Assembly (NCBI RefSeq): GCF_025144145.1
Contig: NZ_CP083552.1
Location: forward strand, 31,431 to 95,430
Source of the DNA: Leisingera sp. M658
GTDB lineage: Bacteria > Pseudomonadota > Alphaproteobacteria > Rhodobacterales > Rhodobacteraceae
Direction of reading: 5' to 3'
Length of the DNA: 64,000 nt
Position 1 is the first letter of the stretch. The number at the start of each line of letters is the position of its first letter. A model generated the notes under the pieces. That model made no database searches and had not been told where the DNA came from. It saw only the letters and a list, made by a program, of their open reading frames with translations. Positions 8,493-17,670 of this stretch are shown piece after piece. The translations under genes were made by a program, and so were the position numbers.

Positions 8493-11400
8493 AGATCAGG
8501 AAGTGATCCTCGGTCAGGGTTGAGGCCTGCACATCCAGCAGCGTGATTGTGCCGTCGTTCCCGAGGTCGATCAACGCATTGCCGCCGTCCTGAGAGATGG
8601 ACCCAGAGAGATCGTCAAAGCTGCCGAAGCCAAAGCTTCCGCCTGTCAGATCCAGCAGCTCGCCATCGGCGGAGGTGTTGAAATCGGTGATCACGTCATT
8701 ACCGAAACCCTCGTTGAAGACAAAGCTATCGGCGCCGCGCCCGCCTGTCAGCTGGTCATTGCCGGCGCCGCCGGTCAGCACGTCTGCGCCGCGTCCGCCG
8801 TCGATGCGGTCGTTGCCCGCGCCGCCGTCCAGCGTGTCGCGTCCGCGCCCGCCTGCGATACGGTCACTGCCTGCACCGCCGTCGGCCAGGTCGCGCCCGC
8901 GTCCGCCAAACAGCACATCGGCGCCGTCGCCGCCGTCCAGGGTATCGGCGCCGCGCTGGCCGCGCAGCAGGTCGTTGCCCCGTCCGCCGTCGATATAGTC
9001 GCTGCCCGCGCCGCCGGACAGCACATCAGCGCCGCCTTCGGCCAGATCGACCACGATGCGCAAGAGCTGCTCCTCGCCGCTGTTGCGGGTAAAGTCGCCC
9101 TCGGCCGGATCAACAATGGTGCCTGCGGCGGTGGTGCCGCCCAGAATGTTGACCGGGGTGCCCTCCGGATTGCCTTCGGAGCCGTTGAAGCCCTCGTGCT
9201 GGCGGACCACGCCGTTTTCAGCGGTGCCTTGATCGCGGGCGGTCTGGTTCAGGAAGGCAGCGCCTTCTTCGGTGTTCACCTCGGTGCCGGCATCCAGCAC
9301 ATCGCTGCCGAAACGTTCGATCACCAGCGGCCCGGCAAAGTTGCCGTCCGCGTCAAAGATGAAGTCCTGCAGCGCATCGTCGGGCGAGGCGAGGAAGGCA
9401 TCGTTGGAGGGGATCACCATGGTGGCCCAGGTAAAGAAGCCCTGGCCGACCTGATCGGCGTTCACATTGATGGTGAAGCTGGCGCTTTCGCCCGGATCGA
9501 TCGGCCCCGGCGCACCATTTCCGCCGATGATGGTGGCATCGACGCCGCCGTCGATGACCTGCTGGTTGAACTCGGCTGCGATGCCTTCGACGCTGCCGTC
9601 TTCGGCAATACGCTCCAGCCCGCCGCTGGCGGCCTCGCCATCGGTCCAGAGGTCAAAGTTCTCGCCATCGTGGAAGCCGAACCAGACCGGGGTCAGGAAA
9701 GTGCCGCCGTCGCCCAGCGTGTTGGTCACGGTGACGGTGATCGCCTCGCCGTCGCCGATGGCATCGCCGCGGATCACGTCATTGCCGCCGCCGCCGTTGA
9801 TGGTATCGCCGCCGGCACCCCCGGCCAGCAGGTTGTCGCCTGCATCGCCGTTCAGCACGTCGTTACTTGCCGAGCCGGTCAGGTTCTCGATATTCAGCAG
9901 CGTATCGACAACTGCACCGTTCGGCCCCTGATAGACTGCGGCGCCGGCATTCAGGTCGGCAATCACAGCTGCGCCGATGTCCTGGAAATCCGCGGTGTCG
10001 ATGCCCGCGCCGCCATCGGTGATGTCAGCACCGCCGCCGCCGCGCAGGATGTCATTGCCGTCGCCGCCTTCCAGCACATCATTGCCGCCGCGGCCCACCA
10101 GCAAGTCGTTGCCGCCGTTGCCGGTCAGCGTGTTGGCACCGCCGTCGCCGGACAGCTGGTCGTCATTGTCCGAACCGTCGAGGTTTTCGAACCCGCTGAA
10201 GTTTTCGAACACGGTGGTGGTTTCATTGGGCTGGTAGGAGGCGCTGCCAGAGCCGAGATCGGCGACCACCTCAGCCCCGATGTTGATAAAGCTGTTGGTG
10301 TCGGTGCCTTCGCCGCCGGTCAGGAAATCCGTGCCGCCGCCGCCTGCGATAAAGTCGTCGCCATCGCCGCCGTCAATGGCGTTGGGGGCGGCGCCCAAGG
10401 CGCGGATATCATCGTTGTTGGAGGAACCGGTGATGTTTTCGATGCCGGTGAACTCTTCCTCGATCAGCGGGCCGTTGCCGCCGCCGCCATTATAGGACGC
10501 GGTGCCCGAGCCGTCGGCATTCAGCACCACGGTCACGCCGGCAATCGACGGATCTGCGGCGCCTTGGTTGATGTTGGCAAAAGAGTTGGTGTCGATGCCA
10601 TTGCCGCCGTCGATGATGTCCACGCCGCCGCCGCCGCTGAGGATGTCGTTGCCGCCGCCGCCGCGCAGTTCGTCATTGCCGCTGCCGCCGTTCAGCTGGT
10701 CGCTGCCGCGTCCGCCGCGCAGAACGTCATCGCCTGATCCGCCATCCAGCGTGTCGGCGCCGCGGTTGCCGCGCAGGTCGTCGTTGCCGTCGCCTCCGTT
10801 CAGCTCATCATTGCTGCGGCGTCCGCGCAAGATGTCATCGCCGCCGTTGCCGTTCAGCAGATTGGCGCCGTTGTCGCCGCGCAGATCATCGCCGTCATCG
10901 GAGCCTTCCAGATTTTCGATGCTGATCAGCGTGTCGGTCTCAACCGCCTCATCAAAGACATTGCCGTCATCAAAGCCGGCGTTCAGCCCGTTCACATCGC
11001 CGCCCGCGTCCTGGACGATATCGGCGATCACCGGGCCGTTCTGCCCGGCCGGGGCGTTGTGCAGGTGGATGGCGCTGACGCCTGCCACCGGCAGCAGGTC
11101 TGACGTGGCCAGACCGGTCACCGACAGGTCCGAGCTGTAGGTGATGCTGCTGCCGTCGATCACGATCACCACCCGGCCCTGGCCGGTGGCCAGGGAGTCG
11201 CTGGCGCCGTCCGGCTCCTGCGCGGAATCCAGATCCGCAACCAGGGTCAGCGTTCGGATGCCGCCATCGGTGACATCGCTTTCAACCAGCAGCTGGCCGC
11301 GGATTTCGCCGCCGGGGAAGTCATTGGTGTGAAGGTTGTAGTAGAGATTGCCTGCCGCGGCTTCGTCGACCAGATCCGCCGGGGATTGGTCTGTGGTCAG

Positions 11401-11670
11401 CGAGGCCAGCGGCTGGTCCTCAACCACTACTGCAAAACCGGTCTCGCGGGTGGCGCTGCCTGCGCGCAGATCTGCCTGCACCGGCACGTCGATGTCGCGG
11501 TAATTCGCGGTATCCGATCCTGTGCCGCCGTCCAGCGTATCATCCCCCAAACCGCCGGTCAGAGTATCGCCGCCGCCAAGCCCCTGCAGCAATTCGCTGG
11601 CATTTGTCCCGGTAAGAGGGTCCGGGCCTTCTGTCCCGGTGATCGGGCCCATGTTGTTTTGTACTGTCAT
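8491..11670 (-). CDS. Secreted RTX protein with CHRD-like and Spondin_N-like domains
   Basis: 1059 residues from the ATG preceded by GGAGGAAAGACA; a longer reading upstream lacks a ribosome site. Many GGxGxDxLx nonapeptide repeats (roughly residues 30-55, 255-640 and 880-985) should bind calcium. Residues about 78-240 look like a CHRD domain with its two halves in swapped order: YNLHTNDFPGGEIRGQL comes first, then QEPDGA, SAIHLHNAPAGQNGPV. Residues about 640-878 resemble Spondin_N (TNTLGDGGTFLTPVWFGFHD). The acidic, hydrophobic C-terminus ending DHFLI resembles a type I secretion signal. No exporter genes are nearby. Likely an extracellular or surface adhesion or matrix protein. Confidence 0.9.
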   Translation of the reverse strand: MTVQNNMGPITGTEGPDPLTGTNASELLQGLGGGDTLTGGLGDDTLDGGTGSDTANYRDIDVPVQADLRAGSATRETGFAVVVEDQPLASLTTDQSPADLVDEAAAGNLYYNLHTNDFPGGEIRGQLLVESDVTDGGIRTLTLVADLDSAQEPDGASDSLATGQGRVVIVIDGSSITYSSDLSVTGLATSDLLPVAGVSAIHLHNAPAGQNGPVIADIVQDAGGDVNGLNAGFDDGNVFDEAVETDTLISIENLEGSDDGDDLRGDNGANLLNGNGGDDILRGRRSNDELNGGDGNDDLRGNRGADTLDGGSGDDVLRGGRGSDQLNGGSGNDELRGGGGNDILSGGGGVDIIDGGNGIDTNSFANINQGAADPSIAGVTVVLNADGSGTASYNGGGGNGPLIEEEFTGIENITGSSNNDDIRALGAAPNAIDGGDGDDFIAGGGGTDFLTGGEGTDTNSFINIGAEVVADLGSGSASYQPNETTTVFENFSGFENLDGSDNDDQLSGDGGANTLTGNGGNDLLVGRGGNDVLEGGDGNDILRGGGGADITDGGAGIDTADFQDIGAAVIADLNAGAAVYQGPNGAVVDTLLNIENLTGSASNDVLNGDAGDNLLAGGAGGDTINGGGGNDVIRGDAIGDGEAITVTVTNTLGDGGTFLTPVWFGFHDGENFDLWTDGEAASGGLERIAEDGSVEGIAAEFNQQVIDGGVDATIIGGNGAPGPIDPGESASFTINVNADQVGQGFFTWATMVIPSNDAFLASPDDALQDFIFDADGNFAGPLVIERFGSDVLDAGTEVNTEEGAAFLNQTARDQGTAENGVVRQHEGFNGSEGNPEGTPVNILGGTTAAGTIVDPAEGDFTRNSGEEQLLRIVVDLAEGGADVLSGGAGSDYIDGGRGNDLLRGQRGADTLDGGDGADVLFGGRGRDLADGGAGSDRIAGGRGRDTLDGGAGNDRIDGGRGADVLTGGAGNDQLTGGRGADSFVFNEGFGNDVITDFNTSADGELLDLTGGSFGFGSFDDLSGSISQDGGNALIDLGNDGTITLLDVQASTLTEDHFLI

Positions 11671-11983
11671 TGTCTTTCCTCCAATAGCACCGGCGCAGCT
11701 CCGTTTGCGCACGGTTGCGATTGAACCTGTGAGGGGGCGGAAGAAACGCAACGCATCAGATTTGAAGCGCTGCGCGTCATTTTAAAGAAACGGGGGATTT
11801 TCACGTAAGTTATTGTAAGGGGATGAATTTTTTTCAAACTCACAGCGACACAAGTAAATTTGAGTGGTGTTACAACGGGGCCGGCAGTAGCTGAGGACAG
11901 GCGGCCCTTGCCGCTGCGTTATTTTGACAGATGAGTTTTCCGGCGTGATGCGAACCGTTTCCGGCCCCAGGCCCGCCCCCGTG
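11671..11983. other. Divergent intergenic region, RTX gene / LysR gene
   Basis: About 310 bp without a convincing gene. It is AT-rich between about 11770 and 11870 and should contain the leftward RTX promoter and the rightward LysR promoter. No clear operator repeat was found. Confidence 0.5.
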
Positions 11984-12889
11984 ATGAGTCAGAACTGGGA
12001 TCTGTTCCGGTTCTTTCTGGCGGTTGCACGTGCGGGCAGTATTGCGGGAGCGGCGGGCCGGCTGGCGGAAAGCCCGGCCACGGTCGGGCGCAAGCTGAGG
12101 GAGCTGGAGACGGCGCTGTCTGCCACCCTGTTTGATCGCAGCATATCAGGCGTGCGGCTGACCAGCTGCGGCAGCCGGATCCTGGCCCGGGCCGAGCAGA
12201 TGGAGCATCAGGCACAGCTGATCGGCGAGGCGGTTTGCGGCAGCGACGGCCAGCTGGCCGGCACGGTCACTGTGGCTGCCCCCAGCGGTCTGGGCCAGAT
12301 CCTGCTGGCGCCGCAGCTGCGCGAGCTGCACAATTTGCATCCCGAGCTGCGGGTAATGCTGCTGCTGTCCACCAGCAAGGTGAACCTGTTGAACCGCGAG
12401 GCTGATATCGCCGTGCGCATCGGCGCTCCTAAGCAAGAGCGGCTGGTGGGCCGCAAGCTGGGGGAGGTGGGGTTCGGGATCTATGCCTCGGATCTGTATC
12501 TGGATGCGCTTGGCGATTTTGAAACGGCGGCGGATCTGGAGGGGCATAACATCATTGCCGCTTCGGGCGATCTGGCGCAGACGGTGCAAAACCAGGAGTT
12601 CGCGGCGGTCTCAGCCGCGTGCAATGTGGCGCTGACCACGGACAGTATCTTTGCCCAGCTGGAGGCGGTGAAAAGCGGGCTGGGGATTGCGCCGTTTCCG
12701 GCGTATCTGGGCCAGTCGCATCCGGATCTGGTGGAGCTTCTGCCGGGGCATTTGCAAGCCTCGGCGGACCTGTGGCTGCTGATGCATCCCGATACCTGCG
12801 GCATGGCGCGGATCCAGGCGGTGCAGGAGTTTGTCACCCGGATCTGCAAGACCGCCCTGGCGGGCGGCGGCGCTGCTACTTGCCTTTGA
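11984..12889 (+). CDS. LysR-family transcriptional regulator
   Basis: About 301 residues from the ATG that gives the usual short LysR N-terminus (MSQNWDLFRFFLAVARAGS); starts at 11924 or 11948 are possible and no start has a strong ribosome site. The HTH occupies about residues 5-62 (GRLAESPATVGRKLRELE), followed by a substrate-binding domain. The HTH resembles regulators that act on a neighbouring gene. It is divergent from the RTX gene, its most likely target, and its 3' end overlaps the convergent tonB gene by 14 bp. Confidence 0.88.
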   Translation: MSQNWDLFRFFLAVARAGSIAGAAGRLAESPATVGRKLRELETALSATLFDRSISGVRLTSCGSRILARAEQMEHQAQLIGEAVCGSDGQLAGTVTVAAPSGLGQILLAPQLRELHNLHPELRVMLLLSTSKVNLLNREADIAVRIGAPKQERLVGRKLGEVGFGIYASDLYLDALGDFETAADLEGHNIIAASGDLAQTVQNQEFAAVSAACNVALTTDSIFAQLEAVKSGLGIAPFPAYLGQSHPDLVELLPGHLQASADLWLLMHPDTCGMARIQAVQEFVTRICKTALAGGGAATCL

Positions 12890-13700
12890 TCCGGACGGTA
12901 TAGGTGGTTTTCGCCCCGGCGGGCGGGGCCGGGAAGGGGGCTGCGCGGCGGACCTGGGCCAGGGCGATGCTGTCGAGCTTGGCGGAGCCTGAGCTTTTGA
13001 CGATGCGGGCTGATTGCAGGGCGCCATTGGCGGCGATGGAGAACCGCACCAGCGCAGCACCGCGGATATTGACCCGCTGCCGCTTGGCCCGCATCACCCG
13101 CCGCAGCACCTGGCCGCGGTAATTGTCCGCCGCGGCGTTGCCCTGCTGTTTGGCGGTGCCGGGGGTTTGCGTCGCCTGTCCTGCCGGTTTTGCCGCGCGG
13201 CCTGCGGCGGTGCCCTGTGCGGCGTCCTGATCACTGTTGCCGCGCGGGGCGGGCTTGCGGGGTTCCGGCTGGGTTTTTGGTGCCGGCGCCGGTGCAGGCT
13301 TGGCCTCGGGCAGGGGTTGCTGCGCTGCGGGCAGGGGAGGCTGCGCGGCTGGTTCCTGCTGCACAGGTTTCGCTTGGCCGGATGGCAGGACCGGCGTGGC
13401 CTTTGGCAGGGCCGCGGGTTCTGCCGCGGCGATTGGAGCAACCGGCTGTTGCGGTTCGGGGGCGGGGTGCTGCGCGGCCTCTTGGACCGGCTGTTCTGCC
13501 TTAAGAACCTCCTCGGCCTCAACCGGAACATCTGTGCCTTGGGCCAGGTCGGCAAAGGCAAACCCTTGGGCGGCCAGGCCGGTCTGGCCGCCTGCCTGTT
13601 CGGCCTGTTCGCGGTCTGTCAGAAAGGCAGCGCCGGCGTGGGCTGCAGCGGCGAGGAACAGCGCTGCGAGACCTGCCAGCCGGGAGTGCGGCACCTTCAT
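12876..13700 (-). CDS. tonB: Energy transducer TonB
   Basis: 274 residues. It has an N-terminal hydrophobic anchor (about residues 7-26), a long Pro/Ala/Gln/Lys-rich periplasmic spacer (about 60-185) and a C-terminal TonB domain (about 190-274) with YRGQVLRRVMRAKRQ and a VRFSIAANGAL segment. It spans the periplasm and passes the energy from ExbB/ExbD to the heme receptor encoded at the other end of the operon. It is the last gene of the leftward operon and overlaps the preceding exbD by 4 bp. Confidence 0.92.
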   Translation of the reverse strand: MKVPHSRLAGLAALFLAAAAHAGAAFLTDREQAEQAGGQTGLAAQGFAFADLAQGTDVPVEAEEVLKAEQPVQEAAQHPAPEPQQPVAPIAAAEPAALPKATPVLPSGQAKPVQQEPAAQPPLPAAQQPLPEAKPAPAPAPKTQPEPRKPAPRGNSDQDAAQGTAAGRAAKPAGQATQTPGTAKQQGNAAADNYRGQVLRRVMRAKRQRVNIRGAALVRFSIAANGALQSARIVKSSGSAKLDSIALAQVRRAAPFPAPPAGAKTTYTVRIKGK

Positions 13701-14086
13701 TGCAGCGCTCTTTCGGTGACGATCAGCACCCGTTCGGCGCCGGCACTGCGCAGGGCGTTGCCCAGTTTCACCAGGTCCCGCGCGGGCAGGTTGCGATCGG
13801 GCACGATGCGCAGGGCGGCCCGGTCTTCGCGGTTCAGCGCGGTGACATAGGCGGCGGCGTCCGGCAACACCTTGCCGCGCAGGGTCAGGCGGCCATCGGC
13901 ATGGGCTACCAGCGCATCGGGCGGTTCGCGGCCTTCAAGGTCCTGCGCCTCGATTAGGGTCAGATCCTGGTCGAGCGGCACCGCCAGGGTGCCGGCAATC
14001 ATGAAGAAGATCAGCATCAGGAACACGATGTTGATCAGCGCAATTGTCGGCTCCTTCTGTGCGGCGGCGGGCGGTTTGAGGCGCAT
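13697..14086 (-). CDS. ExbD/TolR-family proton-channel subunit (second copy)
   Basis: 129 residues. It has one N-terminal membrane helix (ALINIVFLMLIFFMIAGTL) where ExbD proteins carry the proton-relay Asp; here that position reads N-I-V, without an obvious Asp in the usual D-(V/I)-(I/M)-F context. The periplasmic ExbD domain follows. It overlaps the upstream exbD by one base (ATGA) and tonB by 4 bp. The missing Asp suggests it is the structural partner of a hetero-pair with the upstream ExbD, which keeps the Asp. Confidence 0.85.
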   Translation of the reverse strand: MRLKPPAAAQKEPTIALINIVFLMLIFFMIAGTLAVPLDQDLTLIEAQDLEGREPPDALVAHADGRLTLRGKVLPDAAAYVTALNREDRAALRIVPDRNLPARDLVKLGNALRSAGAERVLIVTERALQ

Positions 14087-14466
14087 CAGCCGAGCACCAG
14101 GGTTTGCAGCCCGTCAACGCCGCGCAGGGCGGACAGCAGGTCAACCAGCCGCTGCGAGGAGGCATCTGCGCCAGGGCTGATCAGCACCAGATGGCCGCCG
14201 GATTGCGGCTGCATCCGGATCAGGCCGGCAATCCGTTCCAGGTCGGCGGGCTGGCCGTTCAGGGTCAGGCTTTGTTCGCCGAGCGCCACAAACAGCATCT
14301 GCTTGCCGGTGCTGGCGGCGCCCTGGCCTGCGGCCATCAGCTCAACCTCGCCGAATTTCGAGAAGGTGGAGGTGAGCATGAAGAACAACAGAAGCAGGAA
14401 GATCACGTCGATCAGCGAGGTCATCGACAGGCGTCTGCGTTTTATGCCGTGCAGTTTAACCGCCAT
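14086..14466 (-). CDS. exbD: ExbD biopolymer transport subunit (first copy)
   Basis: 126 residues from the ATG preceded by AGGTGG; longer readings upstream are arginine/proline-rich and run inside exbB. The membrane segment MTSLIDVIFLLLLFFMLTST has the conserved proton-relay Asp (D in LIDVIF). A periplasmic domain follows. With ExbB it forms the motor that energises TonB. The start overlaps the end of exbB by 11 bp. Confidence 0.9.
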   Translation of the reverse strand: MAVKLHGIKRRRLSMTSLIDVIFLLLLFFMLTSTFSKFGEVELMAAGQGAASTGKQMLFVALGEQSLTLNGQPADLERIAGLIRMQPQSGGHLVLISPGADASSQRLVDLLSALRGVDGLQTLVLG

Positions 14467-15118
14467 GGGCCACCTGCAGGGGCGCCTCTGCCGGAGACAG
14501 GGCAGGGGAAGACGGGGCAAAGACGGTGCGCAGGGCACGGTTGGCAAAGACCCGTTCGCGCTGCATCCGGGCGGTCAGCCAGCTGAGCACCAGCGAGACC
14601 GGCATCGCCACCGCCAGCCCTGCGGCGGTGGTCAGCAGCGCCACCCAGATACCGCCGGCCAGCAGCGAGGGATCCACCGAGGCGCCAGCGGATTGCAGTT
14701 TCTGAAAAGCCTCGATCATGCCGATGACGGTGCCGAACAGCCCCAGCAGCGGTGCCAGCTGGGCCACCATGTCCAGCGTGCCAAGGCCGCGCTCAAGCCG
14801 GGAGAAACGTTCCTCGGCCTCGGCGTCGGCGCGGTCGGCCTGCATCTGGTCCGGGGCGCCGTCCAGCGCCAGCCGCATCACCGGCACCAGATAGGATTTG
14901 CTTTGGCTGAGGCTGTGCCGGGCCGCGTCAGCCTCGCCCCGGTCCCAGGCAGCCACTGCGGCAGCCAGGGCGCGATGCTGGCCGACCCGTGCCATGCGGT
15001 ATTGCCAGATTTTGTAAAGCACCAGCGCGCTGGTCAGCACCGAGACCGCCAGCAGCAGCAGCACAACCGGGCCGCCGAGGTCCAGCACCTTGTTCAGGGC
15101 GGTGTGTATTGTGTTCAT
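14456..15118 (-). CDS. exbB: ExbB/MotA/TolQ-family proton-channel protein
   Basis: 220 residues. It has three membrane helices at about 16-38, 120-145 and 155-180, and the family motif LAPLLGLFGTVIGMIEAF. The cytoplasmic loop between helices 1 and 2 is shorter than in full-size MotA. It is the motor partner of the two ExbD proteins and TonB. It overlaps the preceding small gene by 4 bp, so the whole receptor-to-tonB operon is tightly coupled. Confidence 0.93.
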   Translation of the reverse strand: MNTIHTALNKVLDLGGPVVLLLLAVSVLTSALVLYKIWQYRMARVGQHRALAAAVAAWDRGEADAARHSLSQSKSYLVPVMRLALDGAPDQMQADRADAEAEERFSRLERGLGTLDMVAQLAPLLGLFGTVIGMIEAFQKLQSAGASVDPSLLAGGIWVALLTTAAGLAVAMPVSLVLSWLTARMQRERVFANRALRTVFAPSSPALSPAEAPLQVAHGG

Positions 15119-15543
15119 CCTGCCAGCTCCATCACTTTGGAGCTGAGGCGCAGGCCGCGGCTGCAGGCGCCGTCGGGCAGGCCGCCGCCGGTGCAGGTGG
15201 CGGCGCCGTTGATCAGGACCCGGCTGATGTCCGCGCAGGCCTGCGGGAACTGGAACTGCCGCACGCGCAGGCGCCCGGCAGGAAGGTCCCGGAAATCGAG
15301 AAGTGTCAGCCGCGCGACCTGCCCCCGGGCGTCGAACAGGACGGTTTCATAGACCGCCTGCTCGACGTCTTTGGCATGGGAGTTTTGCACCGCAAAGGAC
15401 AGTTTGCAGGCACCCTCCGCCGCTTCTGCCGCGCTGAGTTCAATGGCGATACCGGGTTCGGCGGCGTCTTCTGCCGCCGCGCCGGTTGCTGCCAGCGCGG
15501 CAGTCAGAAGCAGGGAAATCAGGGCTTTACGTCCATGTGCCAT
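15115..15543 (-). CDS. Small periplasmic protein of unknown function in the heme operon
   Basis: 142 residues with a clear signal peptide (ALISLLLTAALAATGAAA) and no membrane helix after it. Four Cys in the mature part (CKLSF, QACADIS, TCTGG, GACSRG) could form two disulfides. I do not recognise a named family with certainty. It lies between the TonB-dependent receptor (27 bp gap) and exbB (4 bp overlap), so it should act in the periplasm with the TonB system, for example by assisting the receptor or motor. Confidence 0.8.
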   Translation of the reverse strand: MAHGRKALISLLLTAALAATGAAAEDAAEPGIAIELSAAEAAEGACKLSFAVQNSHAKDVEQAVYETVLFDARGQVARLTLLDFRDLPAGRLRVRQFQFPQACADISRVLINGAATCTGGGLPDGACSRGLRLSSKVMELAG

Positions 15544-15570
15544 GTCGCACCTCTTGGTCGGTTCCGGGGA

Positions 15571-17670
15571 TCAGAAGGTTTTGGCCAGCGTCAGCTTGAA
15601 ATTGCGCCCCGCCGCGTCGCGGGAATAGAGGCTGGGCCGGTAGGCGCGGTCAAAGGCGTTCTCGATGCCGAAACGTACCTCGGTGCCTTGCAGCAGGCCG
15701 GACTGCGGCTTGTAGGTGGCGCGCAGATTGTGGACGCCGTAGCCCGCCACTGCCGTTCCTGCAGCATCAAAGCCGGATTTCGCCGCCACCAGTTCCCAGC
15801 TGAGATCCAGTGTCTCGCCGAAGCGTTTGCCCAGGGTCAGGCGCAGATCGTCCGAGGCCAGGTTGCGCCAGCGCGCGGCGGTGCCGTTCAGGACTTCTTC
15901 GCCATCGGGCAGGTTGGCGTTCAGGTCGGCGTAAAAGCCGGAGTCGAGCGCATAGCCGGCCTCAATCTCGAACCCGCGGGTATCAACCTTGTCGAGCGGC
16001 ACAAAGGCGAAGAAGGGCGGCGTGGGCAGGGAGACAGAGCTGACATAAGAAGTGATGTCGCGCAGCCGGCTTTGGTAGTAGGTCACCTTGACCGCCAGGC
16101 TGTCATTGGCGGTCAGCACATCCGCCGCCGCGTATGAGGCGCCGATTTCATAGGTGTGCGAGCGTTCGGAAACACCGATGCGGGCGGCATTGTCCAGATC
16201 GTCGATCACCGGCAGGTTTTCGGTATAGGCGGCACTGCCGAACAGGGCAAACCCAGCGTCGAATTCATAGCGCAGCGACAAGCCGCCCATCAGCGCCGAG
16301 GCGTCGTGGTTCTGCGAGCCGTCATGTGCCTTGATCTCCTGTGATTCGTAGCGCAGGGCAGGGGTGGCGGTCCAGCGGCCGATAGAGATGTCGTCGACGG
16401 CAAACACCGCATAACGCTTGGCGGTGCCGCCCGGTGCGGAGGAGGCATCGAGGCGTTCGCGGCGCGACAGCTCAACCCCGGCGCGCAGGTCGTGGGTGGC
16501 GGCGCCGGTGGTGAAATAGCTGCTGTTTTTTACAGTCAGCTTGGTTGTCTCATAGCGGTGATCGGCGTCCTGGGTGGCGCTGCTGAAGGGGGTGCCCGCC
16601 GGGCCGCTGCGCGCGCAGTTCGGATCGGCCCGGACCACGCCGCCGTCGTCGCAAAAGGCGCTGCCGGCGATGTAGGACTGGGTGATTTCCTGATCAGAAT
16701 AGGTCAGGTTCACGTCCAGATTGACCAGATCATTGCCAACCGGGTTCCATTGGTAGCGGATGCCGGCGACGCGGTTATCAATCCGGCGGTCGACCCTGCC
16801 GAAGCTGGTGCTGGTGGTGCCGAAACCATCGTAGGGCACGTCTTTTTCGTCGTTCGCGCTGTCGTTCAGCGAGGCAGTGATCGAATGCTCGCCCGCATCG
16901 CCAAAGCTGTACTTGCCCTTGATCAGGTAAGAGGGCGTGCGCGACTGGGTGTTGGCCACCTGGCTGCCGTCGCCATTGTCGTATTCGGCGGTGTCGCGCA
17001 GGGTGTAGTTCAGCAGCAGCTCAAAGTTATCCAGCGGCTGCCAGGCCAGGATCGAGGAGCTGGCGAACCCTTCGCCGTTGCTGGTGGCCTGCAGGGTCTG
17101 ACGGAAGCGCAGGCCAATTTCACCGCCGGTGAAATCCGAGGCGTCCTTGGTGTCCAGTTTGACCAGACCGCCGATGATGCCAGAGCCGTATTCAAAGCTG
17201 CCGATGGTGCCGCGCAGGACCGAGACCTCTTTGTACAGTTCCGGGTCGGTGAACAGCTGGGTGCCGATGCGGTACAGCTCCTCGGAGCCGGTGGTGGCGC
17301 CGTCGACGATCACCTGGACCTTCTGGTCGGTGCCAAAGCTGCTGGTGGCGCCGAAGCCGCGGATGTTGATGCCGGCGCCGCGCGGGGTGTTGCCGTTCAC
17401 CAGGTTGACGCCGGGCACGGAATCGATCAGCTCGCCGATGGTGCCGGCCTGGCGGTCGTCGATCTCTTCCTGGGTGATCACAGTCAGCGGCACCGCGGTG
17501 CCGGTCTGCACCTCGCGCTTGCCCTGGCCCAGGTCAACTGTGCCCAGGAAATCCTCGTCTTCAATGATATCCTGTGCGGCCAGGCTGCCGGCGCTGGCCA
17601 TCAGGCCCAGCATTGAAACGGTGCTTAGCAGGAGCCACCCGCCATGCCGTTTCTTGTGGTGTTTCCCCAT
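15571..17670 (-). CDS. hmuR: TonB-dependent outer-membrane heme receptor (HmuR-like)
   Basis: 699 residues. It has a signal peptide ending SLAAQD, then a plug domain (about 50-165) with PLTVITQEEIDDRQAGTIGE and GINIRGFGATSS, and a 22-strand-type barrel ending in Phe (LTLAKTF), which the Bam machinery recognises. The family is the heme/hemoglobin receptor type, based on plug sequence and on neighbours: divergent hmuSTUV and a downstream exbB-exbD-exbD-tonB. It brings heme across the outer membrane. Substrate breadth (free heme versus hemoglobin) cannot be read here. Confidence 0.92.
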   Translation of the reverse strand: MGKHHKKRHGGWLLLSTVSMLGLMASAGSLAAQDIIEDEDFLGTVDLGQGKREVQTGTAVPLTVITQEEIDDRQAGTIGELIDSVPGVNLVNGNTPRGAGINIRGFGATSSFGTDQKVQVIVDGATTGSEELYRIGTQLFTDPELYKEVSVLRGTIGSFEYGSGIIGGLVKLDTKDASDFTGGEIGLRFRQTLQATSNGEGFASSSILAWQPLDNFELLLNYTLRDTAEYDNGDGSQVANTQSRTPSYLIKGKYSFGDAGEHSITASLNDSANDEKDVPYDGFGTTSTSFGRVDRRIDNRVAGIRYQWNPVGNDLVNLDVNLTYSDQEITQSYIAGSAFCDDGGVVRADPNCARSGPAGTPFSSATQDADHRYETTKLTVKNSSYFTTGAATHDLRAGVELSRRERLDASSAPGGTAKRYAVFAVDDISIGRWTATPALRYESQEIKAHDGSQNHDASALMGGLSLRYEFDAGFALFGSAAYTENLPVIDDLDNAARIGVSERSHTYEIGASYAAADVLTANDSLAVKVTYYQSRLRDITSYVSSVSLPTPPFFAFVPLDKVDTRGFEIEAGYALDSGFYADLNANLPDGEEVLNGTAARWRNLASDDLRLTLGKRFGETLDLSWELVAAKSGFDAAGTAVAGYGVHNLRATYKPQSGLLQGTEVRFGIENAFDRAYRPSLYSRDAAGRNFKLTLAKTF

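Noticed and set aside
9196..10737. 513-codon frame on the + strand within the RTX gene
   Set aside because: It mirrors the GC-rich Asp/Gly repeats of the RTX gene on the other strand, shows biased low-complexity composition and has no domain.
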